From: an uncultured Ruegeria sp.
GTDB lineage: Bacteria > Pseudomonadota > Alphaproteobacteria > Rhodobacterales > Rhodobacteraceae
Length of the DNA: 64,000 nt
Assembly (NCBI RefSeq): GCF_947497005.1
Contig: NZ_CANMFF010000003.1
Location: 62,001-126,000 of the forward strand
Direction of reading: 5' to 3'
The translations under genes and the position numbers were made by a program. This document shows, piece after piece, positions 51,218-59,826 of this stretch; the stretch's first letter is position 1, and each line of letters starts with the position of its first letter. Under the pieces are notes generated by a model that saw only the letters and a list, made by a program, of their open reading frames with translations, was not told where the DNA came from and made no database searches.

Positions 51218-52390
51218 CTATCCTGCTCGTTCCACCACAGTATCATCGACCCACTGACGTGCCAGATGGTCGGTCTGCTGTACGTTATCAAGGGTCATCG
51301 GGGCATCAATAAGACTGTCTGACGCTTCAAATTTGTCCAGAACCGCAGCGACCGCATCTGCCATATCCAGAAAACCGATCCGACGCGCAATAAAATGGTC
51401 CAGCGCGCGTTCCTTGGCAGCGTTGAAGACAGCCCCCGCAAGACCGCCGCGCTCCATCACTTCCCTCGCGAGTTTCAGTGCGGGATAACGCGCCAAATCC
51501 GGTTCATTGAAACGCAATTGCCCCAACCTTGCCAAATCAAGCCGTTGGATCGGCAGCTCTCGTCTTTTCGGCCAATGCAGCGCATATCCGATGGCATGGC
51601 GCATATCCGGTGAACCCATATGGGCCATAATCGCACCGTCACGATATCCGACCAAAGCATGTACAATGGATTCGGGATGAACCAGAACCTCGATTTGATC
51701 TGGCGAAACTCCAAAATACTCGCGTGTTTCTATCACTTCCAGCGCTTTATTAAACATAGATGCGCTGTCAATTGTGATGCGCTGTCCCATATCCCAGTTC
51801 GGGTGGCTGGATGCCTGTTCAACAGTTGCATTGGCCAGATCACCCAGCGGCCAGTCGCGAAATGCACCGCCACTGGCAGTTATGATCACACGTTCGACCG
51901 TATCTATATCTTCGCCGACCATAGCCTGAAACACAGCCGAATGTTCACTGTCGACAGGCAGCAATCGCGCACCATGCGCCTTGGCGGTCTCCAGAACCAG
52001 GGACCCGGCACAAACCAGCGTCTCTTTGTTGGCCAGCGCCAGCGTCGCGCCCTGTTTCAGCGCTTCGATACCCGGAGCCAGCCCTGCCGAACCCACAATG
52101 GCCGACATGACCCAATCAGCCGGGCGCGCAGCAGCTTCGGCTATTGCCCGTGGGCCTGCGGCCACTTCAACGTCACTGCCCGCCAATGCAGATCGCAGAT
52201 CGTCCAATCTGTGTTCATGGGCCGTGACAGCCAGGTCGGCCCGCAACCGTCGTGCATCATCCGCCAGTTGCTGAATATTGGCGCCACCTGTCAGAGCCAC
52301 AACGTTATAATCAGATGGCGCGCGCGAGATCAGATCGATCGTGTTCTGCCCAATCGACCCGGTGGCCCCACAAATAGAAACCTTGCGCAT
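51218..52390 (-). CDS. dxr: 1-deoxy-D-xylulose-5-phosphate reductoisomerase
   Basis: The 390-residue enzyme has an NADPH motif ICGATGSIGQNTIDL near residue 6, PVDSEHSAVFQAM near 147, ASGGAFRDWPLGDL near 170 and NSASMFNKALEVIE-like metal-binding residues near 210. It commits carbon to the MEP isoprenoid pathway. It overlaps cdsA by one base (TAATG). Confidence 0.96.
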   Translation of the reverse strand: MRKVSICGATGSIGQNTIDLISRAPSDYNVVALTGGANIQQLADDARRLRADLAVTAHEHRLDDLRSALAGSDVEVAAGPRAIAEAAARPADWVMSAIVGSAGLAPGIEALKQGATLALANKETLVCAGSLVLETAKAHGARLLPVDSEHSAVFQAMVGEDIDTVERVIITASGGAFRDWPLGDLANATVEQASSHPNWDMGQRITIDSASMFNKALEVIETREYFGVSPDQIEVLVHPESIVHALVGYRDGAIMAHMGSPDMRHAIGYALHWPKRRELPIQRLDLARLGQLRFNEPDLARYPALKLAREVMERGGLAGAVFNAAKERALDHFIARRIGFLDMADAVAAVLDKFEASDSLIDAPMTLDNVQQTDHLARQWVDDTVVERAG

Positions 52391-53172
52391 TACATTTCAC
52401 CTGGGGAATACACCAGCCCCGCAATCAGAACAAAAAGTGCTGCACCCATCATCCCATCAAATCGGTCCAGAAAGCCGCCATGGCCCGGGATCAAGTTCGA
52501 GCTGTCCTTGACGCCAAACTTACGTTTGACCGCGCTTTCAACAATATCACCTGCTTGACTTGCCATTGAGGCCAAAATCGAAACAACAACAAATGCGAAT
52601 CCAAATCCGGCCTGACTAGCAAACACTATGCCCACACAAGCAGCGGCCGCCCATCCACCAGCCGTTCCCGACCATGTTTTCTTGGGGCTGACTTTGGGCC
52701 AGAATTTCGGTCCACCAACGGCCTTGCCCACGAAATAGCCGGCGACATCCGTTGCAACAACAACAGCGATCAGCCAAACCATCCAGCCAAACCCAGAGTT
52801 TTCCCGGATTGAGATGAACCCCAACCCGGCCCCGGCGATCCAGATGACAAACAGCCCGTACAGGAATTTCGAGCGACTGACTTGCCCGACGCCCACAAGT
52901 GCAGGCGCAAGCAAAACAGGTAATGTATAAAGCGGCGGTAAATGGTAACTGAGAACGACCGCAACACTGGTCAGAATACCCAGTTGCACCGCCACGCCCC
53001 TGCTTTGTGGATCGATCATCCGCACCAATTCCCAGGTCATCAGACCACAGGCCGCGGCGATGAAGGTTTCGAACCACAAACCACCAAGCCAAACTTCAAT
53101 TGACCCAATCAAAACCAGAACTGCGGCGGAAAGGACCCGGGCAGTCAGGTCAGACCATCGGCCTTCACTCAT
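52390..53172 (-). CDS. cdsA: Phosphatidate cytidylyltransferase
   Basis: The 260-residue membrane enzyme has about eight helices and the CdsA C-terminal signature GDIVESAVKRKFGVKDSSNLIPGHGGFLDR split across residues 205-235. It makes CDP-diacylglycerol from phosphatidate and CTP. The ATG at 53172 overlaps the uppS stop (ATGA); the frame extends 28 codons further inside uppS. Confidence 0.95.
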   Translation of the reverse strand: MSEGRWSDLTARVLSAAVLVLIGSIEVWLGGLWFETFIAAACGLMTWELVRMIDPQSRGVAVQLGILTSVAVVLSYHLPPLYTLPVLLAPALVGVGQVSRSKFLYGLFVIWIAGAGLGFISIRENSGFGWMVWLIAVVVATDVAGYFVGKAVGGPKFWPKVSPKKTWSGTAGGWAAAACVGIVFASQAGFGFAFVVVSILASMASQAGDIVESAVKRKFGVKDSSNLIPGHGGFLDRFDGMMGAALFVLIAGLVYSPGEM

Positions 53173-53900
53173 GCCAGAACCGCTCCAAACCGCCGATCCC
53201 GCGCTCCATAGTTCCGACAAAGGCGTTCCAGTTCGGCGGCAGAGAAGTCGGGCCAAAGGGTGTCGATGAACTCATATTCCGAATAGGCCGATTGCCACAA
53301 AAGAAAGTTCGAAATCCGGGCCTCGCCGCTGGTGCGGATCACCAGATCCGGATCGGGAAGAACGCGCGTATCCAGATACTTAGGCAGGGTCTCTTCATCC
53401 ACATCCTCGGGTTTCAGATTGCCGTCGGCCACGTCCCGTGCCAGGCGCTTGGTGGCACGTGCAACTTCGTCCCGCCCCCCATAGTTCAACGCGACGGTCA
53501 GGTGAACAAGATCGTTGTTTTTGGTTTCTTCTTCTAACGAGTCCATCAACTCGATCAGCTTTGCGTCCAGCCGGACCCGATCACCGATAAACCGAACGCG
53601 GATGCCGTTATCGGCCAATGTCCGGGTTTCTTTGATGATATAGCGACGAAACAGGTTCATCAGGCCAGCCACTTCGACCTGAGTGCGCTTCCAGTTCTCG
53701 GTCGAAAAAGCAAATATTGTCAGATACTTGATCCCCAGATTGGGACAGGCTTCGACGACTTCCCGCACCCGCCTAGCACCAGCATGGTGCCCGAACAGCC
53801 GGGGACGACCGCGCGCCTGAGCCCAACGGCCATTGCCATCCATGATGATGGCCACATGGCGCGGGCCGGACTCCAGATCGGTTTGGGGATCCTTTGGCAT
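53169..53900 (-). CDS. uppS: Isoprenyl (undecaprenyl) diphosphate synthase
   Basis: The 243-residue cis-prenyltransferase has HVAIIMDGNGRWAQARGRPRLFGH near residue 14, containing the catalytic Asp, and DLVIRTSGEARISNFLLWQ near 195. It extends farnesyl diphosphate to C55 for peptidoglycan and LPS carriers. It lies 9 bp after frr and overlaps cdsA. Confidence 0.95.
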   Translation of the reverse strand: MPKDPQTDLESGPRHVAIIMDGNGRWAQARGRPRLFGHHAGARRVREVVEACPNLGIKYLTIFAFSTENWKRTQVEVAGLMNLFRRYIIKETRTLADNGIRVRFIGDRVRLDAKLIELMDSLEEETKNNDLVHLTVALNYGGRDEVARATKRLARDVADGNLKPEDVDEETLPKYLDTRVLPDPDLVIRTSGEARISNFLLWQSAYSEYEFIDTLWPDFSAAELERLCRNYGARDRRFGAVLA

Positions 53901-53909
53901 AAGTCTGGC

Positions 53910-54473
53910 TCAGACCTGCATGATTTCGGCTTGCTTGGTTTCAAGAGCAGTATCGACAGCTTTGATCATTTCATCCGTCAGATCCTGAACTTCACCTTCC
54001 CATAGTTTCTGGTCATCCTCTGACAAACCGTCTGCTTTGCCTTTTTTGATCTGATCCATGCCGTCGCGGCGGACATTTCGGATCGCGACCCGCGCGCTTT
54101 CGGCGTATTGTCCTGCCACTTTACCCAATTCGCGGCGACGTTCTTCGTTCAACTCCGGGATAGGCAGCATGATAATTGTGCCATTCAGTTGCGGATTGAT
54201 TCCAAGACCGCTTTCGCGAATGGCCTTTTCCACCTTACCAACCAATGACTTGTCCCAAACGTTTACAGTAACCATACGCGGTTCGGGCACGTTCACGGTC
54301 CCAACCTGATTGATCGGCGTCATCGAGCCATACGCGTCAACCATGACAGGTTCCAGCATCGAGGCCGATGCGCGCCCCGTTCTCAGCGATGCAAATTCGG
54401 TTCTCAGATTGGCCATTGCGCCATCCATGCGGCGCTGCAAATCATCGGTGTCCAGTTCGAAGTCGTCAGACAT
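53910..54473 (-). CDS. frr: Ribosome recycling factor
   Basis: The 187-residue protein has the family features [20 protein letters not shown] near 29, [27 protein letters not shown] split around 80-105, and [11 protein letters not shown] near 128. It splits post-termination ribosomes with EF-G. ATG 54473 follows GGGGAG. pyrH, the usual upstream partner, is not adjacent; the dmdA-acuI region is there instead. Confidence 0.96.
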   Translation of the reverse strand: MSDDFELDTDDLQRRMDGAMANLRTEFASLRTGRASASMLEPVMVDAYGSMTPINQVGTVNVPEPRMVTVNVWDKSLVGKVEKAIRESGLGINPQLNGTIIMLPIPELNEERRRELGKVAGQYAESARVAIRNVRRDGMDQIKKGKADGLSEDDQKLWEGEVQDLTDEMIKAVDTALETKQAEIMQV

Positions 54474-54655
54474 GCTGCTCACTCCCCGTATTCAGGTACT
54501 CTTTGGATGGGTCTTACGCCATCGCAATTGGGATGTATAGCAATCATGGTCGGGATTTGACCCAATGGCCAGATGTGTTGCGACCATTTTGTACCAACTT
54601 CGCCGGTCCAGACCTGGCCGAATACACTCGGACAGGTCTAGTGGAATGTTAGGCC

Positions 54656-55651
54656 TCAGGCATTCACATCAACAACAACGCGGCCTTTGACCTGCCCTTT
54701 CAGGATGTCAGCGCCCAGTTGCGGCAGATCAGACAGAACCGCCGGACGAACCATTGCCTCCAGCTTGTCCATCGGCAGATCAGTCGCGATCCGATTCCAT
54801 GCACGTACCCTGTTGTTGTAAGGCTGCATCACACTATCGATGCCCAACAAGTTCACACCACGCAGAAGGAACGGAATCACCGTCGCAGGCAATGCGGCGC
54901 CCCCGGCCAAACCTACCGCCGCAACCGAACAACCATATTTCATCTGCCCCAGAACGCGCGCAAGCATTTCACCGCCCACGGCATCAATACAGCCGGCCCA
55001 GGTTTCGCTTTCCAGCGGGCGCTTGGTGGTCTCATTCAGTTCTTCGCGTGGCACAATCGTCGTCGCACCCAGGGATTTCAGATACTCACCGGTCTCTGGA
55101 CGCCCGGTTACAGCCGCCACCTCATACCCCAACTTACCAAGTATTGCCGTGGCCACCGATCCAACACCGCCCGCAGCACCGGTCACCAAGACCGGACCGC
55201 GATCCGGGGTCAAACCGTGATCTTCCAACGCCATCACCGCCAGCATTGCCGTAAACCCTGCCGTACCCACGGCCATTGCCTGCCGTGAATCCAGCCCGTC
55301 AGGCAGTGGCACCAGCCAATCGGCCCGCGCATTGGCTTTCTGTGAATAGCCGCCCCAATGCGCCTCTCCGACGCGCCAACCGGTCAGCACAACCTTGTCG
55401 CCTGGTTTGTAGCGGTCATCCGAAGAGGCCTCGACCATTCCTGCGTAATCAACGCCGGGGACATGCGGATAAGCCCGCACCAACCCGCCCCCCTTGGGGG
55501 ACAGACACAAGCCATCCTTGTAGTTCACAGTTGAGTATTCGACTGCCACGGTCACTTCGCCGTGCGGAAGATCATCCGCCGAAAGTGGCCTGACCGACGC
55601 ACTTGCCAGCCCGCTTTCTTCGTCCTTGTCCATCACAAGAGCATTGAACAT
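54656..55651 (-). CDS. acuI: Acryloyl-CoA reductase AcuI
   Basis: The 331-residue MDR protein is of the YhdH/AcuI branch. It has YSTVNYKDGLCLSPKGG near 39, PGVDYAGMVEAS, and the NADPH motif LVTGAAGGVGSVATAIL near 157, with no zinc ligands. AcuI reduces acryloyl-CoA to propionyl-CoA and so protects cells that make acrylate from DMSP. It follows dmdA by 106 bp, the pairing known from Ruegeria. The gap holds a repeat-like hairpin element that may lower acuI expression relative to dmdA. Confidence 0.9.
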   Translation of the reverse strand: MFNALVMDKDEESGLASASVRPLSADDLPHGEVTVAVEYSTVNYKDGLCLSPKGGGLVRAYPHVPGVDYAGMVEASSDDRYKPGDKVVLTGWRVGEAHWGGYSQKANARADWLVPLPDGLDSRQAMAVGTAGFTAMLAVMALEDHGLTPDRGPVLVTGAAGGVGSVATAILGKLGYEVAAVTGRPETGEYLKSLGATTIVPREELNETTKRPLESETWAGCIDAVGGEMLARVLGQMKYGCSVAAVGLAGGAALPATVIPFLLRGVNLLGIDSVMQPYNNRVRAWNRIATDLPMDKLEAMVRPAVLSDLPQLGADILKGQVKGRVVVDVNA

Positions 55652-55689
55652 TTTTCAATTCCTTTCGTGTTTCTGCGACTGGCCCGGCC

Positions 55690-55757
55690 CTTCACCTGGC
55701 CCCAAATACCTCGGGGGAGTCGCGCAGCGACCGGGGGCAACGCCCCCGAACCCCGTC
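55690..55757 (-). repeat. REP-like hairpin element between dmdA and acuI
   Basis: Read leftward, a GGGGGC-GTT-GCCCCC hairpin (55733-55747) is followed by GTCGC-TGC-GCGAC (55719-55731) and then CCCCCGAGGTATTTGG. This layout resembles intergenic elements that are numerous in Rhodobacteraceae genomes, from memory. It begins at the dmdA stop codon and probably protects the 3' end of the upstream mRNA. Confidence 0.6.
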
Positions 55758-56861
55758 CTAAATCCAGAAATGCGATTGCACGGTCGCGCGACGCATCCCA
55801 TCCGGTGTTTCAACGTCCAGTTCCGTACCCGCATCCCAATGACTCAAACGCACCATTCCGATAGCAACATTAGTAGCAAAATCAGGCGACCAGGTGGCTG
55901 AGGTTACCTGCCCGACCCACTTTCCATCTGCAAAAAGACCCCAGGGGCGGTCACAGCCCGGAACGGAATCACCCGCGATGGCGATTGGCCGGATTTGTTG
56001 AATGGGCCCTTCTTTGGCCACGCGCAGCAACGCGTCCCGGCCAATACAGCCAATTGCAGTATGCGTATTACAGAACTTGCCCAATCCGCATTCATGCGGC
56101 GTGTTGTCGTCGGTCATGTCATTGCCATATGACAGCAACCCGCCTTCGATACGTTCAATCAGGTTCGGACAACCTGCACGCACATGCAGGTTTTCACCTG
56201 CCGCAAAGAGTGCGTTCCACAAAGGCATACCGATTTCGCTACCCTCTACGTAAATCTCGTACCCACCCTGTTTGGAGTAGCCGGATCGTGCCACTGCCAG
56301 ATCGTGCCCTTGGAATTCGAACATATCGAATTTGAAGAACCGGATGTCCTGTACGCGGTCTCCAAAGACACGCGCCATGAGCTCCTCCGCCTTGGGGCCC
56401 TGAACGGCAAGCGGCGACACATCCGGTTCATCCACCAGCACATCCAGTCGATACCCGACAGCGATTCCCTTGACCCAGAGCAACAGGTCGCTGTCGGCAA
56501 TCGAAATCCACCAACGGTCTTCAGACAGTTTTACGGCAACCGGATCGTTCAGCATTCCACCGGTTTCATCTACAATCGGAACATAGAAACACTGCCCCGG
56601 CAGCATTCCCCGTAAATCGCGCGGAGTCAGCATCTGCATCAGGCGCGCTGCATCGGGGCCGCGCAATTCGACCTGCCGTTCGCACGAGACGTCCCACACC
56701 TGTACATGGGTTTTTAGATGCCGGTAATCGGCTTCGACGCTTTCGAAAACAGTCGGCAATAACATTCGGTTATAAACCGTGTATCCCTTAACGCCTGCGG
56801 CTTCGACCCCTTCAGAAAAGGGCGTGCGCCGCAGACGGCGAGAGGCGGAAATCTGCGGCAT
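55758..56861 (-). CDS. dmdA: Dimethylsulfoniopropionate demethylase
   Basis: The 367-residue GcvT-fold enzyme resembles DmdA of Ruegeria pomeroyi: RRTPFSEGVEAAGVKGYTVYN at residues 12-32, HVQVWDVSCERQV near 53, GQCFYVPIVDETGGMLNDP near 88, YGNDMTDDNTPHECGLGKFCN near 265. It moves a methyl group from DMSP to tetrahydrofolate, giving methylmercaptopropionate, from which methanethiol is later released. The ATG at 56861 directly follows the DinB gene's stop with GAGGAGG inside that gene, so expression is coupled to it. Confidence 0.92.
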   Translation of the reverse strand: MPQISASRRLRRTPFSEGVEAAGVKGYTVYNRMLLPTVFESVEADYRHLKTHVQVWDVSCERQVELRGPDAARLMQMLTPRDLRGMLPGQCFYVPIVDETGGMLNDPVAVKLSEDRWWISIADSDLLLWVKGIAVGYRLDVLVDEPDVSPLAVQGPKAEELMARVFGDRVQDIRFFKFDMFEFQGHDLAVARSGYSKQGGYEIYVEGSEIGMPLWNALFAAGENLHVRAGCPNLIERIEGGLLSYGNDMTDDNTPHECGLGKFCNTHTAIGCIGRDALLRVAKEGPIQQIRPIAIAGDSVPGCDRPWGLFADGKWVGQVTSATWSPDFATNVAIGMVRLSHWDAGTELDVETPDGMRRATVQSHFWI

Positions 56862-57392
56862 TCATACCTCCTCAGGCATAAAGACGATATCGCTGACAGG
56901 CGCTTCCGAGCCCGCCTCGGTCAACATTTTATGTATTTGTCCCCGGTGGTGGGTCTGGTGATTGAAGAAATGAATCACACACAGCGCGTAAGGCATTGTG
57001 AAATCATCTTCTTTTGCAGCGGAATACCAGGTGAAAGATCCGGTCAGCGGATCATCTCCCAAGCTCTCCGCCCAGTTCAGGATACGCGCATCGATCTTTT
57101 CGCGTAACGGCAACCAACCGGGCAGGTCCGGGCAAAGGTAAACGCTTTCATGGATACCTCCGCCTGCATTGTGAATATTACCGTCGGGCCCATCGCGTTT
57201 TTCAAAGCGCGACATCCACATCCAATCACCCCACAGCAAATGGTTCGCTGTGCCCAAAATCGAACCGAAGAACGCCCCGCGTTCAAGGATCAGTTCCTCA
57301 TGGGTCAGAGATTGAAGAAATTCTGCCAACTGCCTGTTTTGCCAGTGATTATAACGCGCCATTTCCAGCGCATATGCGCCCGAGATCATCAC
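56862..57392 (-). CDS. DinB family protein
   Basis: The 176-residue four-helix protein has the DinB-type metal His triad: one His in GTANHLLWGDWMWMSRF near 48 and two in FFNHQTHHRGQIH near 146. DinB/YfiT proteins bind Ni or Zn and include thiol-dependent S-transferases. It overlaps the DUF1326 gene by 4 bp and supplies the ribosome site for dmdA. A role in thiol or methyl metabolism is plausible but unproven. Confidence 0.82.
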   Translation of the reverse strand: MMISGAYALEMARYNHWQNRQLAEFLQSLTHEELILERGAFFGSILGTANHLLWGDWMWMSRFEKRDGPDGNIHNAGGGIHESVYLCPDLPGWLPLREKIDARILNWAESLGDDPLTGSFTWYSAAKEDDFTMPYALCVIHFFNHQTHHRGQIHKMLTEAGSEAPVSDIVFMPEEV

Positions 57393-58093
57393 TTTGGTCC
57401 ATGCCAGTCGATCGGGCAGATTTCTGCAGATTTGCCGCCAAAGTCCCAGACCCGGCCATAATCGCGCACCTTCGATTTGGTGCCGCGCGCCACAATGATG
57501 TCCGGCCCCATCCAGTATTTGGAGTTTGAGACCATCACAGGATGCTCGGGGTCTTTACCCGACAACATCTCAATCTCGCCCTGGATTTTACGGCCAATCG
57601 CGATTCGACGTTTGTTTCCATCGCGTTCAATCTGAACCGGAGCCCGTTCTGCCCCGATAATCTCGCTGACCAGCATAGTGAACAGCCCCGTGGTCCCGCC
57701 GGCTTGCCCGCTAAAGATTTGCAGCAACCCGTTATAGGCTTTGCCGCTGGCGCGTTCGTCGACATAGGCGGCGACTTTCCACTGGCCTTCCCCCATCCGG
57801 CCCGGGATATCGACCAGCAGACCGACATTCAGCCCCGACAGATCCTCGCCTTCATAATGGCCTTCATCCACGATGATGCCCATCCACGCATGACAATGGC
57901 CTTCGGTTGGAGGGTGCGCGCCCAGCGACACAACGCAAGGACAGAACACATCACATGAACAGTTCAGGATCAGCTCACCCTTGATGGCCCATTCCGTCGG
58001 GCTCATCTCACGCCGCTTGGGATTTGGCATGCGGCTATCGATACGCTGGCTGATAGGCAGCTGATCGGCGTCTGGTTTTCTGTTTTTAGCCAT
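57389..58093 (-). CDS. DUF1326 domain-containing protein
   Basis: The 234-residue protein carries the cysteine cluster typical of DUF1326 near residue 43 (LNCSCDVFCPCVVSLGAHPPTEG), with His residues soon after (GHCHAW). These look like metal ligands. DUF1326 genes usually sit beside DUF2182 genes, as here (4-bp gap). No signal peptide is visible; the first 28 residues are basic and polar. The function is not established; metal handling is a reasonable inference. Confidence 0.82.
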   Translation of the reverse strand: MAKNRKPDADQLPISQRIDSRMPNPKRREMSPTEWAIKGELILNCSCDVFCPCVVSLGAHPPTEGHCHAWMGIIVDEGHYEGEDLSGLNVGLLVDIPGRMGEGQWKVAAYVDERASGKAYNGLLQIFSGQAGGTTGLFTMLVSEIIGAERAPVQIERDGNKRRIAIGRKIQGEIEMLSGKDPEHPVMVSNSKYWMGPDIIVARGTKSKVRDYGRVWDFGGKSAEICPIDWHGPK

Positions 58094-58097
58094 TGGC

Positions 58098-58889
58098 TTA
58101 TCCTCCGTAGCTTATTGGATAGACGAGCAGAACAAAACCGCCGGCTATCAATGCAAATCCCATCGGTCGGGTCACTGCGTGCCCGATCTGTGGTAGCTTC
58201 TCTGAAACCATGAACAGGGTCGCAAGCCCCATCCACAGCAGACTCATGACCCCGCCGACAAAGCCAAGGGCCATAAACCCCCAACAACACCCGACGCAAA
58301 AGGCACCGAGGCCCAGACCCATCCGCAAACCGCCCGCAAAGCCGGTTTTCCAATGGCCCAGGAAATAGGTCATCGGGGCGTGGCAAACGCCGTGGCAGAC
58401 CTCTTTGGCGCGGGAAAACTGAAAAGCACCCACGACGATCATCAGGCTGCCCGCGACCCAGCCAGACCTGGCTATACCCAGCATATCGACCACGCCGCCA
58501 AACAGCAAAACCAGCTGAATCCCCGTGATCAGAGCCGCGAATCCGACCCAGACAATTGAATACCCGGTCAGAACACCCAGCCATCCGGCACGGGTGCCAT
58601 TGGCGCTGCGGATCAGGTCGTCATAACTGCGCAGGGTTGGTACCAGCGTTGGCAACATCATGGCGGCCATCATGATCGCCCACATCGAAAACAGAGGGCG
58701 GAACTCGGCCATGGGCATGTACATGTCCATGCGCGGGTCCATGGCAGCCATCGCCTGCCCCATGGGACCCGGTCGACCGATCAGATCCAAGTCCATATCC
58801 CGGCTCATCGAGAACATGATCCACCATGCCCACAGGATCAGGACATAAAAGCCCAGCCACATTCCGCTGCGCAGCCACGTACGACTCAC
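58098..58889 (-). CDS. DUF2182 integral membrane protein
   Basis: The 263-residue protein has about six or seven membrane helices and DUF2182 hallmarks. MMAAMMLPTLVPTLRSYD lies near 70, CHGVCHAPMTYFLGHW near 163 and the signature FCVGCCWGFMALGFVGG near 193. The Met-, His- and Cys-rich faces suggest a metal (perhaps copper) binder. I prefer the GTG start at 58889 because GGGAGG lies 5 nt upstream; a TTG at 58907 would cover that site. First gene of the dmdA operon. Confidence 0.8.
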   Translation of the reverse strand: MSRTWLRSGMWLGFYVLILWAWWIMFSMSRDMDLDLIGRPGPMGQAMAAMDPRMDMYMPMAEFRPLFSMWAIMMAAMMLPTLVPTLRSYDDLIRSANGTRAGWLGVLTGYSIVWVGFAALITGIQLVLLFGGVVDMLGIARSGWVAGSLMIVVGAFQFSRAKEVCHGVCHAPMTYFLGHWKTGFAGGLRMGLGLGAFCVGCCWGFMALGFVGGVMSLLWMGLATLFMVSEKLPQIGHAVTRPMGFALIAGGFVLLVYPISYGG

Positions 58890-58921
58890 TTCGGCCTCCC
58901 GACTCAACTCCCTTGCTTTTC

Positions 58922-58948
58922 AAATGTCAGACTTTTAAATGTCAGACA
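58922..58948. promoter_or_regulatory. Duplicated GTCAGAC operator between the two arms of the dmdA locus
   Basis: AAATGTCAGAC occurs twice, at 58922-58932 and 58937-58947, a 15-bp period. The second copy contains the odd palindrome TGTC-A-GACA. GTC-N-GAC is the kind of half-symmetric site bound by FadR-type GntR regulators. It sits in the middle of the 88-bp divergent gap, so it probably controls both dmdA-side and regulator-side transcripts. Confidence 0.65.
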
Positions 58949-58977
58949 AATGAAAATTTGCCCAAGGTCCTCTGAAC

Positions 58978-59709
58978 ATGAAAGCCGCGCCTCGGAAAAC
59001 CGCTGACCTGTCCGCTCAGATCGCCCACGCCATTCGGGATGCGATCGTGTCGGGTGAATTGATTGTGGACGCGCGCTTGCCATCCGAGGCTGAGCTGTCC
59101 GATCAGTTCAAGGTCTCTCGCCCGACCGTGCGTGAAGCGTTGAAACGGCTGGCGGCGCAGTCCCTTATTCGTACGCAACGTGGTGCTTCGGGCGGCGCGT
59201 TTGTGAACCGATTGAGTTTTGAAGACGCCTATTCCCAGCAGGTCACGACGTCGACTCTGTTGCTGTCGATGAACGCGGTCAGCTTCGATACCGCCTGTGA
59301 AGCACGCTATGCACTTGAGCGCGCCTGTGCCTCGTTGTCTGCGCAGCGGCGCACGGCAGATCAACTGGCGACCATGAGAGCAGAGATTTTCCGTCAATCG
59401 CAACCCGGCCTGACAGATGAGGCATTTTGCGCCTCGGACGTCACCTTTCACCGGGCATTGGTAGATGGTGCAGAAAACCCGGTCCTGTCTTATCAACTTG
59501 CAGGAGCGGTTGAAGCGATGCAGCCTCTGATGAACATGATCACGTTCACCGCTCGGTCCCGAGAAGAGATTATTGCGCTGCATACCAGAATTACGGACGC
59601 TCTTGAGGCGCGAGATGCAGAAACCGTGGACACCGCACTGGTCGACTTGGAGCATTATACCCGACAACTGGCCCATGATGTGGCCGAACAAAAACGTAAA
59701 CCGGCTTAG
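58978..59709 (+). CDS. GntR-family (FadR/FCD subfamily) transcriptional regulator, likely DMSP-locus regulator
   Basis: The 243-residue protein has an N-terminal GntR winged helix (LPSEAELSDQFKVSRPTVREALKRLAAQ, residues 36-63) and a helical FCD ligand-binding domain with metal-type His residues (FHRALVDGAENP near 158, IIALHTRITDAL near 198). It lies divergent from the dmdA operon. A GntR repressor next to dmdA-acuI is known in Ruegeria and responds to acrylate; this is probably the counterpart, although it may also respond to a thiol. Confidence 0.85.
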   Translation: MKAAPRKTADLSAQIAHAIRDAIVSGELIVDARLPSEAELSDQFKVSRPTVREALKRLAAQSLIRTQRGASGGAFVNRLSFEDAYSQQVTTSTLLLSMNAVSFDTACEARYALERACASLSAQRRTADQLATMRAEIFRQSQPGLTDEAFCASDVTFHRALVDGAENPVLSYQLAGAVEAMQPLMNMITFTARSREEIIALHTRITDALEARDAETVDTALVDLEHYTRQLAHDVAEQKRKPA

Positions 59710-59826
59710 GGGCCGTGTCTTAGAAACAATAAGGACGAAGGGCAAACGAGCAGGCGAATTGTCATCCGGCGCCAAGACCGGAACTCTCAATATGAATTGA
59801 CGATCAATGACTTACGGGAGGACGTT

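Noticed and set aside
51620..52558. A 312-codon rightward open frame
   Set aside because: It is antisense to dxr and the start of cdsA; no recognisable motifs.
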